A stretch of DNA of 64,000 bases from Rhynchopus sp. YZ270_cl-10 (taxonomy: Eukaryota > Euglenozoa > Diplonemea > Diplonemida > Diplonemidae): positions 124,001 to 188,000 of the forward strand of contig OZ037839.1 in assembly GCA_964035575.1 (NCBI GenBank), written 5' to 3'. Every line of letters starts with the position of its first letter. Positions within the stretch are counted from its first letter, which is position 1. Under the pieces are notes generated by a model, which was not told the DNA's origin, searched no databases, and saw only the letters and a list, made by a program, of their open reading frames with translations. The position numbers and the translations under genes were made by a program. Positions 21,915 to 34,102 of the stretch are shown here, in pieces.

Positions 21915-24191
21915 TCACAGTACCCTCGGTCTCAAAGGCAGGTTCGGTGGGCTTCTGAGAGAAAAGTTGTGGTCGACAGTGAGTGGAAGTGTGGTGTGGG
22001 GGTGACATACTGTGTCCTCAGCCTTCGAGCCCTTGCACAAAAAGAACGCAACCACAGCAACGATGATCACCACAAACGCAGTGCACCCGAGAACAATACC
22101 AACAATCGCACCAGTGCTGAGAGTGTCATCAGAGTCGTTGTTCTCCACACACGACCCAGACGAGAGCAGGTAACCAGACTCGCATGCAAGCGCAACACAG
22201 CCTCCGTTGACAAGCACCATCTCGGTAGCCCCTGCAGCACTGCACTTCAGAGTCGGCACCACAGAGCTTCCGACAGTCATCGGTGTTGCAAACCCAGCAG
22301 CCACTGCAGCCTCGTTCTTCTTCAGAGATCCCACAATCAGCTCAGACATGTCCTCCGTGGCCACAGTCGTGATGTCTGCATCCTCCACATCAACAACGAA
22401 GATCGTCGACCCACACGACACAACCAAGGTGTCCGTTCTGCCCTTTGTCGTCTCCTCAATGGCTGTCCGCACTGCACCCTCAATTGCACCGTTCGACTGC
22501 TCGCAGTCCACGTTCCACTCCAGACGCAGCTTCACCTTCCCCCTCTTGGTCGGCTGCACACAGATGAAGAGGGTTTCCTTCGTCTTTTTCGTCACAGGGT
22601 TCACAAACCCCGCCGACTCCGAGCACACACATTTGCTCTCAACACACGTCGCTGCGGAATCGTCGTAAGTCCTGCAGTCTGCGTCAACATCACACCAGTC
22701 AACATCCTTCACAGTCAGCGGGGCATTCGTGGTCGGCACACTTGGAGTAGAGGTCTCTGGTGCTTGAGTGGGCACACTAGGCTTAGATGTCTCTGGTGCT
22801 TGAGTGGGCACACTAGGCTTAGATGTCTCTGGTGCTTGAGTGGGCACACTAGGCTTAGATGTCTCTGGTGCTTGAGTGGGCACCACAGTCTGTGCAGGAG
22901 GTGGCGGTGCTCTGCATTCGTACTGGAAGGCAAGGTACGACCTCCTGTAGTAGCGACCGCTTCTGAACTGCACAAACGCAGAACCACTCACCACAAGCTC
23001 CACACCCTCGAAGCCAGTGGTGTACGACGACCAGTCATGCTCCAAGTTGAAGTTTGTGTCGTTCCCGGTCCCGGTCCCGGTCCCTGAGCTGTAGATAGAC
23101 ACGTAGGAAGAATAATACAACTGAATGTCAGAGAACTTCAGCACAACGTCGTAATCACACTCAATGTGCCAGCACTCCGTGTGGTAGCTGTCGTAGTTCT
23201 GAAAGCTCACGTTCCCAGTGCCTGTCAGGTCGTAGTGTTCTTCGCAGACGTAGTTCACACCAGGTGCACGTGTGTTTGGCGCAGGTGTTGGTGGTGCTGG
23301 AGTGGGCACCGCATCCGTACACACGTAGTCGAACTCAAGTCTTGACGACCCGCTCGTCAGCTTGCAACCGCTTCTGAACTGCACAAATGCAGAACCCTTC
23401 AGCACAACATCCGTGGGGCTGTCGTGTGTCATATTGTTGAACCTCCTCTCCAAGGTGTAGTCTGTTCCATTTCCAGAATCGTTCCCTGTGTACAGGTCCA
23501 GGTAGGTAGTGCACTTCAGATGCAAGCGGGTGAACGAGATGACAACATCCTTGTCACACTCAATGTGCCAGCACTCCCTGTGGTATGTGTCGTAGTTCTG
23601 AAAGCTCACGTGCCCAGTCTCATTGTCCCCCAGGTCGTTGTGCTCCTCACAGACGTAGTTCACACCAGGTGCACGTGTGTTTGGCACAGCTGTGGGTGGT
23701 GCTTGAGTGGGCACCACATCCGTGCACACGTAGTTGAACTCAAGCTTTGACCATCCGTTACGATAGCCTCTGAACTGCACAAATACAGAACCGTTCAGCA
23801 CAACATCCATGGGACTGTCGTTAAAGTTGAACTTCTTCTCCAAGGCGAAGTCTGTTCTATTTCCAGAATCCTTCCCTGATGTGTACAGGTCCAGGTAGGC
23901 GCTGCTGTCCCGGTAATAGCCCCCCCGCAAGTAGGCTAAGTAGTGGTCCAGCTGTAAGCGGGAGAACGAGATGACAACATCCTTGTCACACTCAATGTGC
24001 CAGCACGCAACGTGGCCCCTGCTGTTGCTCTCAAAGCTCACGTGCCCAGTCGCATTGTCCCCCAGGTCGTTGTGCTCCTCACAGACGTAGTTCACACCAG
24101 GTGCACGTGTGTCCGGCACATCAGTAGCGTACGTCATGATGTGTAACTCCGTACTTACACACAGAAGCGCTGCCAAGCATGCGCGCAGCAT
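21915..24191 (-). CDS. CUB surface protein, array gene 3
   Basis: Translation identical to array gene 1 (758 residues). Confidence 0.87.
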   Translation of the reverse strand: MLRACLAALLCVSTELHIMTYATDVPDTRAPGVNYVCEEHNDLGDNATGHVSFESNSRGHVACWHIECDKDVVISFSRLQLDHYLAYLRGGYYRDSSAYLDLYTSGKDSGNRTDFALEKKFNFNDSPMDVVLNGSVFVQFRGYRNGWSKLEFNYVCTDVVPTQAPPTAVPNTRAPGVNYVCEEHNDLGDNETGHVSFQNYDTYHRECWHIECDKDVVISFTRLHLKCTTYLDLYTGNDSGNGTDYTLERRFNNMTHDSPTDVVLKGSAFVQFRSGCKLTSGSSRLEFDYVCTDAVPTPAPPTPAPNTRAPGVNYVCEEHYDLTGTGNVSFQNYDSYHTECWHIECDYDVVLKFSDIQLYYSSYVSIYSSGTGTGTGNDTNFNLEHDWSSYTTGFEGVELVVSGSAFVQFRSGRYYRRSYLAFQYECRAPPPPAQTVVPTQAPETSKPSVPTQAPETSKPSVPTQAPETSKPSVPTQAPETSTPSVPTTNAPLTVKDVDWCDVDADCRTYDDSAATCVESKCVCSESAGFVNPVTKKTKETLFICVQPTKRGKVKLRLEWNVDCEQSNGAIEGAVRTAIEETTKGRTDTLVVSCGSTIFVVDVEDADITTVATEDMSELIVGSLKKNEAAVAAGFATPMTVGSSVVPTLKCSAAGATEMVLVNGGCVALACESGYLLSSGSCVENNDSDDTLSTGAIVGIVLGCTAFVVIIVAVVAFFLCKGSKAEDTVCHPHTTLPLTVDHNFSLRSPPNLPLRPRVL

Positions 24192-24362
24192 TGTCTTTTG
24201 TTGTGTCAGCAGAATATCTGGTGTTGTGTTGTGGGGTTTATGATCGTACTCTTAGAGGTCAAAAGAAATCAAATAAAAGCAAAAAGGGGAGAGAAGAATA
24301 AATGAGGGAGGAATCTGTATTCAATTGGCACCGTTGCTGCGAAATGCACGTGCGGGGAGGAG

Positions 24363-25383
24363 CTAGAGACCCTTCGCGGCGCTGCGCACCCTCTCGACAC
24401 AGAACGTCACGTTCTCTGCACACCGCGGTATGCGTGCGGACCCCGAGGATCTCTTCCGCCACCAAGAGTCCGCCGGCATCACCTCTGTCGAGATCCACTC
24501 CACGTGCAACGTCATCTTCGCCGCCTGCAGTCCGGAGAAGATTCTGCGCAGGATGCCGTTGCCCAGACGAGTCTTGGTGTGTCCCTTTTGCAGGACGAGT
24601 CGCACCGCATCGTTATCGACCCACAGGAGCACGGACGGCCACCCGCTCCTGCAGGCATACTGTAACGCCTTCTCTGCCGCCCACAGCTCTGTCTTGATGG
24701 AGTCGCAGAAATGAAACAGCTTCAGACGCGCAACGTACGTTACCCGGAAGAGGATTCCAATCGCAAGACGCCGTTAAGTTGGAGAGGGCCTTCCTCTTCC
24801 ATGCCTCCGGGAAACGAAACACAGCACACGGAACGTCCCACTCCAGTCCGATGTACGACACACGCTGCGCCGGAGCCTGCATGACCATGGCTTCGTTGAC
24901 CTCACCCTTGCAGTACGCAATCCTGTATCGCACCGATCACGATGAGGTCGTCCAGGCACACCGCAGATCCCAAGGCAAAAGCAACTCCCCTAGAAACACC
25001 TCCACGTGTTCTGCGCAATCAACGGGAGACAGCTTTGGAGGCTTCGGCAGTCGGGTGTTCACCGGCCTTCCATCCACGACAAGCCGCCTTACCAGCGGGT
25101 CAGCCTTAGGTACGTCGAATATTGCAACGACTCCCCTCTTTCTGTCACACTCACGGACACGTTCCATCACCCTCGAGGTAAGAGCTTCTGAATACGTCTT
25201 GTGGTGCACCACTTCAGAAAACCCCCTCTCTTTAGGCTGCCGGCCAACCTGCGGACGTTCTCCAGACACAACGTACCATTTGTGAAATCGTCTGCTATTG
25301 CAACGTATCGAGGATGAGGACGTTACGATGCTGTTGACAACTGACGTGCCATCTGCACCGTGTCTCCTACTCCCAAGCCCCAA
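24363..25383 (-). mobile_element. Retroelement fossil, array copy 3, broken
   Basis: Same RT and RNase H parts as the other array fossils. Confidence 0.7.
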
Positions 25384-26140
25384 GCAGCGACAGAGGAGGC
25401 AGAAGCAGCAACATCGCAGACAAAGAGAGGGTCGTGGCGGAGAAGTCTGTGCTCGCCTTCACTCCGGTGAGAACGGCACCACCTGCACAGAGAGTCAAGA
25501 AGACAGAAGTGGACAAGGTGACTGAGGCGGACAGCACGAACAGGAGGAGGAGGGGGAAGAGAGAAGGAGAGGGGGTAAATAGTCGCCCACCCCCTGTTTT
25601 ATGTTTTGTGTTTTGTTAATGCACAATTCAAATACCACTCCTTGTGGGGTGCTTCTTTGTTGCCTTTTGGAAGGAATCTATTTTCCATCCCATGGTATTG
25701 TATTGCGCTTCCTGACGTTGCCTCAACTCCACCAAAATATTAGGCAAAAATCCAGTGGTGGACTCCCAAAGAGAAGGGCTTGAAATACAACAAGAACAAT
25801 GAAACAATGAATGAAATACAACAAGAATTTAAGTCGGCCCGGGAGTTATTTTATGGGGAAAATGTAATTGAAAACCCCGCAAAACCCGTATTTTGTGCCA
25901 ACAATAAATCCCCGATGGGTTATTTCGAAAAAATTAATTTGATATACTGGGTGATCTACGAACGGGGGAGAGATTTTTTCACCAGCTCTCAGTAGCGTCT
26001 CGCAGGCTCTCACAGCTCACAGACTCTGAGAGCTTGTTAGAGCCAGTGAAAAAATCTCTCCCCGTTCAAATGGATCACACACCCAGAAAAAAAAGTCAAA
26101 ACCAGAGTCAACAGAAAAAAAAAGTGAAGTTATTAATGCA

Positions 26141-26371
26141 GGCACCTCCGACTGACCCACGTACGATGCCAGCCATCCGGATGAAAGCACAAAGTACCCT
26201 GCGGCCAACAACAGAAGATGTAAAAAGGAACCCTAAGTAGACCTACCCGTACCGTAAGAGAACGACGGAGGCACATAACCGCTCGTCAGCGGGCGGCCCA
26301 CCTTCCGTTAAAGAGTTGTGAGCTTACAGGTACTGCAGTTCGCTGCACCCAACGCTTGGTGCACGATAGTC
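26141..26371 (+). ncRNA. Candidate structured RNA, array copy 3
   Basis: Identical to 16401-16631. Confidence 0.35.
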
Positions 26372-26784
26372 TACAGTCAAAAAATATCTCCCCGTTCAAA
26401 TGGATCCCACCCAGAAAAAAAAGTCAAAACCAGAGTCAACAGAGAAATAAAAAAAAACAAAAGAGGATAAACGACTCCGGAAGTCAACTCAGGGCCACTA
26501 CACCACGTTTTGAAATACCGCATTTCCACTTTTCTTTGAAAACTGATATGTTTACAAACAAGAGCCAAAAAGACAAGGAAAGAAAGTGAAAAAAAGTCCT
26601 GAAGTACAGAAGGTGATGTGAGAAGGGAGGAGCACAAATGAGGGTGAAAACAGTTAGAGCGACCGTAGCATTTCCCTTGTCAACTTCGGCACCGCTTAGT
26701 CACCTTGACCATCATCGGTATCGCACAGCCTCAGGAAATAAAACTTGATTATCTCGTCAAGCGAGAGAGACTACACAGTTTCGT

Positions 26785-29061
26785 TCACAGTACCCTCGGT
26801 CTCAAAGGCAGGTTCGGTGGGCTTCTGAGAGAAAAGTTGTGGTCGACAGTGAGTGGAAGTGTGGTGTGGGGGTGACATACTGTGTCCTCAGCCTTCGAGC
26901 CCTTGCACAAAAAGAACGCAACCACAGCAACGATGATCACCACAAACGCAGTGCACCCGAGAACAATACCAACAATCGCACCAGTGCTGAGAGTGTCATC
27001 AGAGTCGTTGTTCTCCACACACGACCCAGACGAGAGCAGGTAACCAGACTCGCATGCAAGCGCAACACAGCCTCCGTTGACAAGCACCATCTCGGTAGCC
27101 CCTGCAGCACTGCACTTCAGAGTCGGCACCACAGAGCTTCCGACAGTCATCGGTGTTGCAAACCCAGCAGCCACTGCAGCCTCGTTCTTCTTCAGAGATC
27201 CCACAATCAGCTCAGACATGTCCTCCGTGGCCACAGTCGTGATGTCTGCATCCTCCACATCAACAACGAAGATCGTCGACCCACACGACACAACCAAGGT
27301 GTCCGTTCTGCCCTTTGTCGTCTCCTCAATGGCTGTCCGCACTGCACCCTCAATTGCACCGTTCGACTGCTCGCAGTCCACGTTCCACTCCAGACGCAGC
27401 TTCACCTTCCCCCTCTTGGTCGGCTGCACACAGATGAAGAGGGTTTCCTTCGTCTTTTTCGTCACAGGGTTCACAAACCCCGCCGACTCCGAGCACACAC
27501 ATTTGCTCTCAACACACGTCGCTGCGGAATCGTCGTAAGTCCTGCAGTCTGCGTCAACATCACACCAGTCAACATCCTTCACAGTCAGCGGGGCATTCGT
27601 GGTCGGCACACTTGGAGTAGAGGTCTCTGGTGCTTGAGTGGGCACACTAGGCTTAGATGTCTCTGGTGCTTGAGTGGGCACACTAGGCTTAGATGTCTCT
27701 GGTGCTTGAGTGGGCACACTAGGCTTAGATGTCTCTGGTGCTTGAGTGGGCACCACAGTCTGTGCAGGAGGTGGCGGTGCTCTGCATTCGTACTGGAAGG
27801 CAAGGTACGACCTCCTGTAGTAGCGACCGCTTCTGAACTGCACAAACGCAGAACCACTCACCACAAGCTCCACACCCTCGAAGCCAGTGGTGTACGACGA
27901 CCAGTCATGCTCCAAGTTGAAGTTTGTGTCGTTCCCGGTCCCGGTCCCGGTCCCTGAGCTGTAGATAGACACGTAGGAAGAATAATACAACTGAATGTCA
28001 GAGAACTTCAGCACAACGTCGTAATCACACTCAATGTGCCAGCACTCCGTGTGGTAGCTGTCGTAGTTCTGAAAGCTCACGTTCCCAGTGCCTGTCAGGT
28101 CGTAGTGTTCTTCGCAGACGTAGTTCACACCAGGTGCACGTGTGTTTGGCGCAGGTGTTGGTGGTGCTGGAGTGGGCACCGCATCCGTACACACGTAGTC
28201 GAACTCAAGTCTTGACGACCCGCTCGTCAGCTTGCAACCGCTTCTGAACTGCACAAATGCAGAACCCTTCAGCACAACATCCGTGGGGCTGTCGTGTGTC
28301 ATATTGTTGAACCTCCTCTCCAAGGTGTAGTCTGTTCCATTTCCAGAATCGTTCCCTGTGTACAGGTCCAGGTAGGTAGTGCACTTCAGATGCAAGCGGG
28401 TGAACGAGATGACAACATCCTTGTCACACTCAATGTGCCAGCACTCCCTGTGGTATGTGTCGTAGTTCTGAAAGCTCACGTGCCCAGTCTCATTGTCCCC
28501 CAGGTCGTTGTGCTCCTCACAGACGTAGTTCACACCAGGTGCACGTGTGTTTGGCACAGCTGTGGGTGGTGCTTGAGTGGGCACCACATCCGTGCACACG
28601 TAGTTGAACTCAAGCTTTGACCATCCGTTACGATAGCCTCTGAACTGCACAAATACAGAACCGTTCAGCACAACATCCATGGGACTGTCGTTAAAGTTGA
28701 ACTTCTTCTCCAAGGCGAAGTCTGTTCTATTTCCAGAATCCTTCCCTGATGTGTACAGGTCCAGGTAGGCGCTGCTGTCCCGGTAATAGCCCCCCCGCAA
28801 GTAGGCTAAGTAGTGGTCCAGCTGTAAGCGGGAGAACGAGATGACAACATCCTTGTCACACTCAATGTGCCAGCACGCAACGTGGCCCCTGCTGTTGCTC
28901 TCAAAGCTCACGTGCCCAGTCGCATTGTCCCCCAGGTCGTTGTGCTCCTCACAGACGTAGTTCACACCAGGTGCACGTGTGTCCGGCACATCAGTAGCGT
29001 ACGTCATGATGTGTAACTCCGTACTTACACACAGAAGCGCTGCCAAGCATGCGCGCAGCAT
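26785..29061 (-). CDS. CUB surface protein, array gene 4
   Basis: Translation identical to array gene 1 (758 residues). Confidence 0.87.
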   Translation of the reverse strand: MLRACLAALLCVSTELHIMTYATDVPDTRAPGVNYVCEEHNDLGDNATGHVSFESNSRGHVACWHIECDKDVVISFSRLQLDHYLAYLRGGYYRDSSAYLDLYTSGKDSGNRTDFALEKKFNFNDSPMDVVLNGSVFVQFRGYRNGWSKLEFNYVCTDVVPTQAPPTAVPNTRAPGVNYVCEEHNDLGDNETGHVSFQNYDTYHRECWHIECDKDVVISFTRLHLKCTTYLDLYTGNDSGNGTDYTLERRFNNMTHDSPTDVVLKGSAFVQFRSGCKLTSGSSRLEFDYVCTDAVPTPAPPTPAPNTRAPGVNYVCEEHYDLTGTGNVSFQNYDSYHTECWHIECDYDVVLKFSDIQLYYSSYVSIYSSGTGTGTGNDTNFNLEHDWSSYTTGFEGVELVVSGSAFVQFRSGRYYRRSYLAFQYECRAPPPPAQTVVPTQAPETSKPSVPTQAPETSKPSVPTQAPETSKPSVPTQAPETSTPSVPTTNAPLTVKDVDWCDVDADCRTYDDSAATCVESKCVCSESAGFVNPVTKKTKETLFICVQPTKRGKVKLRLEWNVDCEQSNGAIEGAVRTAIEETTKGRTDTLVVSCGSTIFVVDVEDADITTVATEDMSELIVGSLKKNEAAVAAGFATPMTVGSSVVPTLKCSAAGATEMVLVNGGCVALACESGYLLSSGSCVENNDSDDTLSTGAIVGIVLGCTAFVVIIVAVVAFFLCKGSKAEDTVCHPHTTLPLTVDHNFSLRSPPNLPLRPRVL

Positions 29062-29232
29062 TGTCTTTTGTTGTGTCAGCAGAATATCTGGTGTTGTGTT
29101 GTGGGGTTTATGATCGTACTCTTAGAGGTCAAAAGAAATCAAATAAAAGCAAAAAGGGGAGAGAAGAATAAATGAGGGAGGAATCTGTATTCAATTGGCA
29201 CCGTTGCTGCGAAATGCACGTGCGGGGAGGAG

Positions 29233-30253
29233 CTAGAGACCCTTCGCGGCGCTGCGCACCCTCTCGACACAGAACGTCACGTTCTCTGCACACCGCGGTA
29301 TGCGTGCGGACCCCGAGGATCTCTTCCGCCACCAAGAGTCCGCCGGCATCACCTCTGTCGAGATCCACTCCACGTGCAACGTCATCTTCGCCGCCTGCAG
29401 TCCGGAGAAGATTCTGCGCAGGATGCCGTTGCCCAGACGAGTCTTGGTGTGTCCCTTTTGCAGGACGAGTCGCACCGCATCGTTATCGACCCACAGGAGC
29501 ACGGACGGCCACCCGCTCCTGCAGGCATACTGTAACGCCTTCTCTGCCGCCCACAGCTCTGTCTTGATGGAGTCGCAGAAATGAAACAGCTTCAGACGCG
29601 CAACGTACGTTACCCGGAAGAGGATTCCAATCGCAAGACGCCGTTAAGTTGGAGAGGGCCTTCCTCTTCCATGCCTCCGGGAAACGAAACACAGCACACG
29701 GAACGTCCCACTCCAGTCCGATGTACGACACACGCTGCGCCGGAGCCTGCATGACCATGGCTTCGTTGACCTCACCCTTGCAGTACGCAATCCTGTATCG
29801 CACCGATCACGATGAGGTCGTCCAGGCACACCGCAGATCCCAAGGCAAAAGCAACTCCCCTAGAAACACCTCCACGTGTTCTGCGCAATCAACGGGAGAC
29901 AGCTTTGGAGGCTTCGGCAGTCGGGTGTTCACCGGCCTTCCATCCACGACAAGCCGCCTTACCAGCGGGTCAGCCTTAGGTACGTCGAATATTGCAACGA
30001 CTCCCCTCTTTCTGTCACACTCACGGACACGTTCCATCACCCTCGAGGTAAGAGCTTCTGAATACGTCTTGTGGTGCACCACTTCAGAAAACCCCCTCTC
30101 TTTAGGCTGCCGGCCAACCTGCGGACGTTCTCCAGACACAACGTACCATTTGTGAAATCGTCTGCTATTGCAACGTATCGAGGATGAGGACGTTACGATG
30201 CTGTTGACAACTGACGTGCCATCTGCACCGTGTCTCCTACTCCCAAGCCCCAA
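29233..30253 (-). mobile_element. Retroelement fossil, array copy 4, broken
   Basis: Same RT and RNase H parts as the other array fossils. Confidence 0.7.
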
Positions 30254-31010
30254 GCAGCGACAGAGGAGGCAGAAGCAGCAACATCGCAGACAAAGAGAGG
30301 GTCGTGGCGGAGAAGTCTGTGCTCGCCTTCACTCCGGTGAGAACGGCACCACCTGCACAGAGAGTCAAGAAGACAGAAGTGGACAAGGTGACTGAGGCGG
30401 ACAGCACGAACAGGAGGAGGAGGGGGAAGAGAGAAGGAGAGGGGGTAAATAGTCGCCCACCCCCTGTTTTATGTTTTGTGTTTTGTTAATGCACAATTCA
30501 AATACCACTCCTTGTGGGGTGCTTCTTTGTTGCCTTTTGGAAGGAATCTATTTTCCATCCCATGGTATTGTATTGCGCTTCCTGACGTTGCCTCAACTCC
30601 ACCAAAATATTAGGCAAAAATCCAGTGGTGGACTCCCAAAGAGAAGGGCTTGAAATACAACAAGAACAATGAAACAATGAATGAAATACAACAAGAATTT
30701 AAGTCGGCCCGGGAGTTATTTTATGGGGAAAATGTAATTGAAAACCCCGCAAAACCCGTATTTTGTGCCAACAATAAATCCCCGATGGGTTATTTCGAAA
30801 AAATTAATTTGATATACTGGGTGATCTACGAACGGGGGAGAGATTTTTTCACCAGCTCTCAGTAGCGTCTCGCAGGCTCTCACAGCTCACAGACTCTGAG
30901 AGCTTGTTAGAGCCAGTGAAAAAATCTCTCCCCGTTCAAATGGATCACACACCCAGAAAAAAAAGTCAAAACCAGAGTCAACAGAAAAAAAAAGTGAAGT
31001 TATTAATGCA

Positions 31011-31241
31011 GGCACCTCCGACTGACCCACGTACGATGCCAGCCATCCGGATGAAAGCACAAAGTACCCTGCGGCCAACAACAGAAGATGTAAAAAGGAA
31101 CCCTAAGTAGACCTACCCGTACCGTAAGAGAACGACGGAGGCACATAACCGCTCGTCAGCGGGCGGCCCACCTTCCGTTAAAGAGTTGTGAGCTTACAGG
31201 TACTGCAGTTCGCTGCACCCAACGCTTGGTGCACGATAGTC
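31011..31241 (+). ncRNA. Candidate structured RNA, array copy 4
   Basis: Identical to 16401-16631. Confidence 0.35.
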
Positions 31242-31654
31242 TACAGTCAAAAAATATCTCCCCGTTCAAATGGATCCCACCCAGAAAAAAAAGTCAAAAC
31301 CAGAGTCAACAGAGAAATAAAAAAAAACAAAAGAGGATAAACGACTCCGGAAGTCAACTCAGGGCCACTACACCACGTTTTGAAATACCGCATTTCCACT
31401 TTTCTTTGAAAACTGATATGTTTACAAACAAGAGCCAAAAAGACAAGGAAAGAAAGTGAAAAAAAGTCCTGAAGTACAGAAGGTGATGTGAGAAGGGAGG
31501 AGCACAAATGAGGGTGAAAACAGTTAGAGCGACCGTAGCATTTCCCTTGTCAACTTCGGCACCGCTTAGTCACCTTGACCATCATCGGTATCGCACAGCC
31601 TCAGGAAATAAAACTTGATTATCTCGTCAAGCGAGAGAGACTACACAGTTTCGT

Positions 31655-33931
31655 TCACAGTACCCTCGGTCTCAAAGGCAGGTTCGGTGGGCTTCTGAGA
31701 GAAAAGTTGTGGTCGACAGTGAGTGGAAGTGTGGTGTGGGGGTGACATACTGTGTCCTCAGCCTTCGAGCCCTTGCACAAAAAGAACGCAACCACAGCAA
31801 CGATGATCACCACAAACGCAGTGCACCCGAGAACAATACCAACAATCGCACCAGTGCTGAGAGTGTCATCAGAGTCGTTGTTCTCCACACACGACCCAGA
31901 CGAGAGCAGGTAACCAGACTCGCATGCAAGCGCAACACAGCCTCCGTTGACAAGCACCATCTCGGTAGCCCCTGCAGCACTGCACTTCAGAGTCGGCACC
32001 ACAGAGCTTCCGACAGTCATCGGTGTTGCAAACCCAGCAGCCACTGCAGCCTCGTTCTTCTTCAGAGATCCCACAATCAGCTCAGACATGTCCTCCGTGG
32101 CCACAGTCGTGATGTCTGCATCCTCCACATCAACAACGAAGATCGTCGACCCACACGACACAACCAAGGTGTCCGTTCTGCCCTTTGTCGTCTCCTCAAT
32201 GGCTGTCCGCACTGCACCCTCAATTGCACCGTTCGACTGCTCGCAGTCCACGTTCCACTCCAGACGCAGCTTCACCTTCCCCCTCTTGGTCGGCTGCACA
32301 CAGATGAAGAGGGTTTCCTTCGTCTTTTTCGTCACAGGGTTCACAAACCCCGCCGACTCCGAGCACACACATTTGCTCTCAACACACGTCGCTGCGGAAT
32401 CGTCGTAAGTCCTGCAGTCTGCGTCAACATCACACCAGTCAACATCCTTCACAGTCAGCGGGGCATTCGTGGTCGGCACACTTGGAGTAGAGGTCTCTGG
32501 TGCTTGAGTGGGCACACTAGGCTTAGATGTCTCTGGTGCTTGAGTGGGCACACTAGGCTTAGATGTCTCTGGTGCTTGAGTGGGCACACTAGGCTTAGAT
32601 GTCTCTGGTGCTTGAGTGGGCACCACAGTCTGTGCAGGAGGTGGCGGTGCTCTGCATTCGTACTGGAAGGCAAGGTACGACCTCCTGTAGTAGCGACCGC
32701 TTCTGAACTGCACAAACGCAGAACCACTCACCACAAGCTCCACACCCTCGAAGCCAGTGGTGTACGACGACCAGTCATGCTCCAAGTTGAAGTTTGTGTC
32801 GTTCCCGGTCCCGGTCCCGGTCCCTGAGCTGTAGATAGACACGTAGGAAGAATAATACAACTGAATGTCAGAGAACTTCAGCACAACGTCGTAATCACAC
32901 TCAATGTGCCAGCACTCCGTGTGGTAGCTGTCGTAGTTCTGAAAGCTCACGTTCCCAGTGCCTGTCAGGTCGTAGTGTTCTTCGCAGACGTAGTTCACAC
33001 CAGGTGCACGTGTGTTTGGCGCAGGTGTTGGTGGTGCTGGAGTGGGCACCGCATCCGTACACACGTAGTCGAACTCAAGTCTTGACGACCCGCTCGTCAG
33101 CTTGCAACCGCTTCTGAACTGCACAAATGCAGAACCCTTCAGCACAACATCCGTGGGGCTGTCGTGTGTCATATTGTTGAACCTCCTCTCCAAGGTGTAG
33201 TCTGTTCCATTTCCAGAATCGTTCCCTGTGTACAGGTCCAGGTAGGTAGTGCACTTCAGATGCAAGCGGGTGAACGAGATGACAACATCCTTGTCACACT
33301 CAATGTGCCAGCACTCCCTGTGGTATGTGTCGTAGTTCTGAAAGCTCACGTGCCCAGTCTCATTGTCCCCCAGGTCGTTGTGCTCCTCACAGACGTAGTT
33401 CACACCAGGTGCACGTGTGTTTGGCACAGCTGTGGGTGGTGCTTGAGTGGGCACCACATCCGTGCACACGTAGTTGAACTCAAGCTTTGACCATCCGTTA
33501 CGATAGCCTCTGAACTGCACAAATACAGAACCGTTCAGCACAACATCCATGGGACTGTCGTTAAAGTTGAACTTCTTCTCCAAGGCGAAGTCTGTTCTAT
33601 TTCCAGAATCCTTCCCTGATGTGTACAGGTCCAGGTAGGCGCTGCTGTCCCGGTAATAGCCCCCCCGCAAGTAGGCTAAGTAGTGGTCCAGCTGTAAGCG
33701 GGAGAACGAGATGACAACATCCTTGTCACACTCAATGTGCCAGCACGCAACGTGGCCCCTGCTGTTGCTCTCAAAGCTCACGTGCCCAGTCGCATTGTCC
33801 CCCAGGTCGTTGTGCTCCTCACAGACGTAGTTCACACCAGGTGCACGTGTGTCCGGCACATCAGTAGCGTACGTCATGATGTGTAACTCCGTACTTACAC
33901 ACAGAAGCGCTGCCAAGCATGCGCGCAGCAT
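31655..33931 (-). CDS. CUB surface protein, array gene 5
   Basis: Translation identical to array gene 1 (758 residues). Last of the uniform genes. Confidence 0.87.
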   Translation of the reverse strand: MLRACLAALLCVSTELHIMTYATDVPDTRAPGVNYVCEEHNDLGDNATGHVSFESNSRGHVACWHIECDKDVVISFSRLQLDHYLAYLRGGYYRDSSAYLDLYTSGKDSGNRTDFALEKKFNFNDSPMDVVLNGSVFVQFRGYRNGWSKLEFNYVCTDVVPTQAPPTAVPNTRAPGVNYVCEEHNDLGDNETGHVSFQNYDTYHRECWHIECDKDVVISFTRLHLKCTTYLDLYTGNDSGNGTDYTLERRFNNMTHDSPTDVVLKGSAFVQFRSGCKLTSGSSRLEFDYVCTDAVPTPAPPTPAPNTRAPGVNYVCEEHYDLTGTGNVSFQNYDSYHTECWHIECDYDVVLKFSDIQLYYSSYVSIYSSGTGTGTGNDTNFNLEHDWSSYTTGFEGVELVVSGSAFVQFRSGRYYRRSYLAFQYECRAPPPPAQTVVPTQAPETSKPSVPTQAPETSKPSVPTQAPETSKPSVPTQAPETSTPSVPTTNAPLTVKDVDWCDVDADCRTYDDSAATCVESKCVCSESAGFVNPVTKKTKETLFICVQPTKRGKVKLRLEWNVDCEQSNGAIEGAVRTAIEETTKGRTDTLVVSCGSTIFVVDVEDADITTVATEDMSELIVGSLKKNEAAVAAGFATPMTVGSSVVPTLKCSAAGATEMVLVNGGCVALACESGYLLSSGSCVENNDSDDTLSTGAIVGIVLGCTAFVVIIVAVVAFFLCKGSKAEDTVCHPHTTLPLTVDHNFSLRSPPNLPLRPRVL

Positions 33932-34102
33932 TGTCTTTTGTTGTGTCAGCAGAATATCTGGTGTTGTGTTGTGGGGTTTATGATCGTACTCTTAGAGGTC
34001 AAAAGAAATCAAATAAAAGCAAAAAGGGGAGAGAAGAATAAATGAGGGAGGAATCTGTATTCAATTGGCACCGTTGCTGCGAAATGCACGTGCGGGGAGG
34101 AG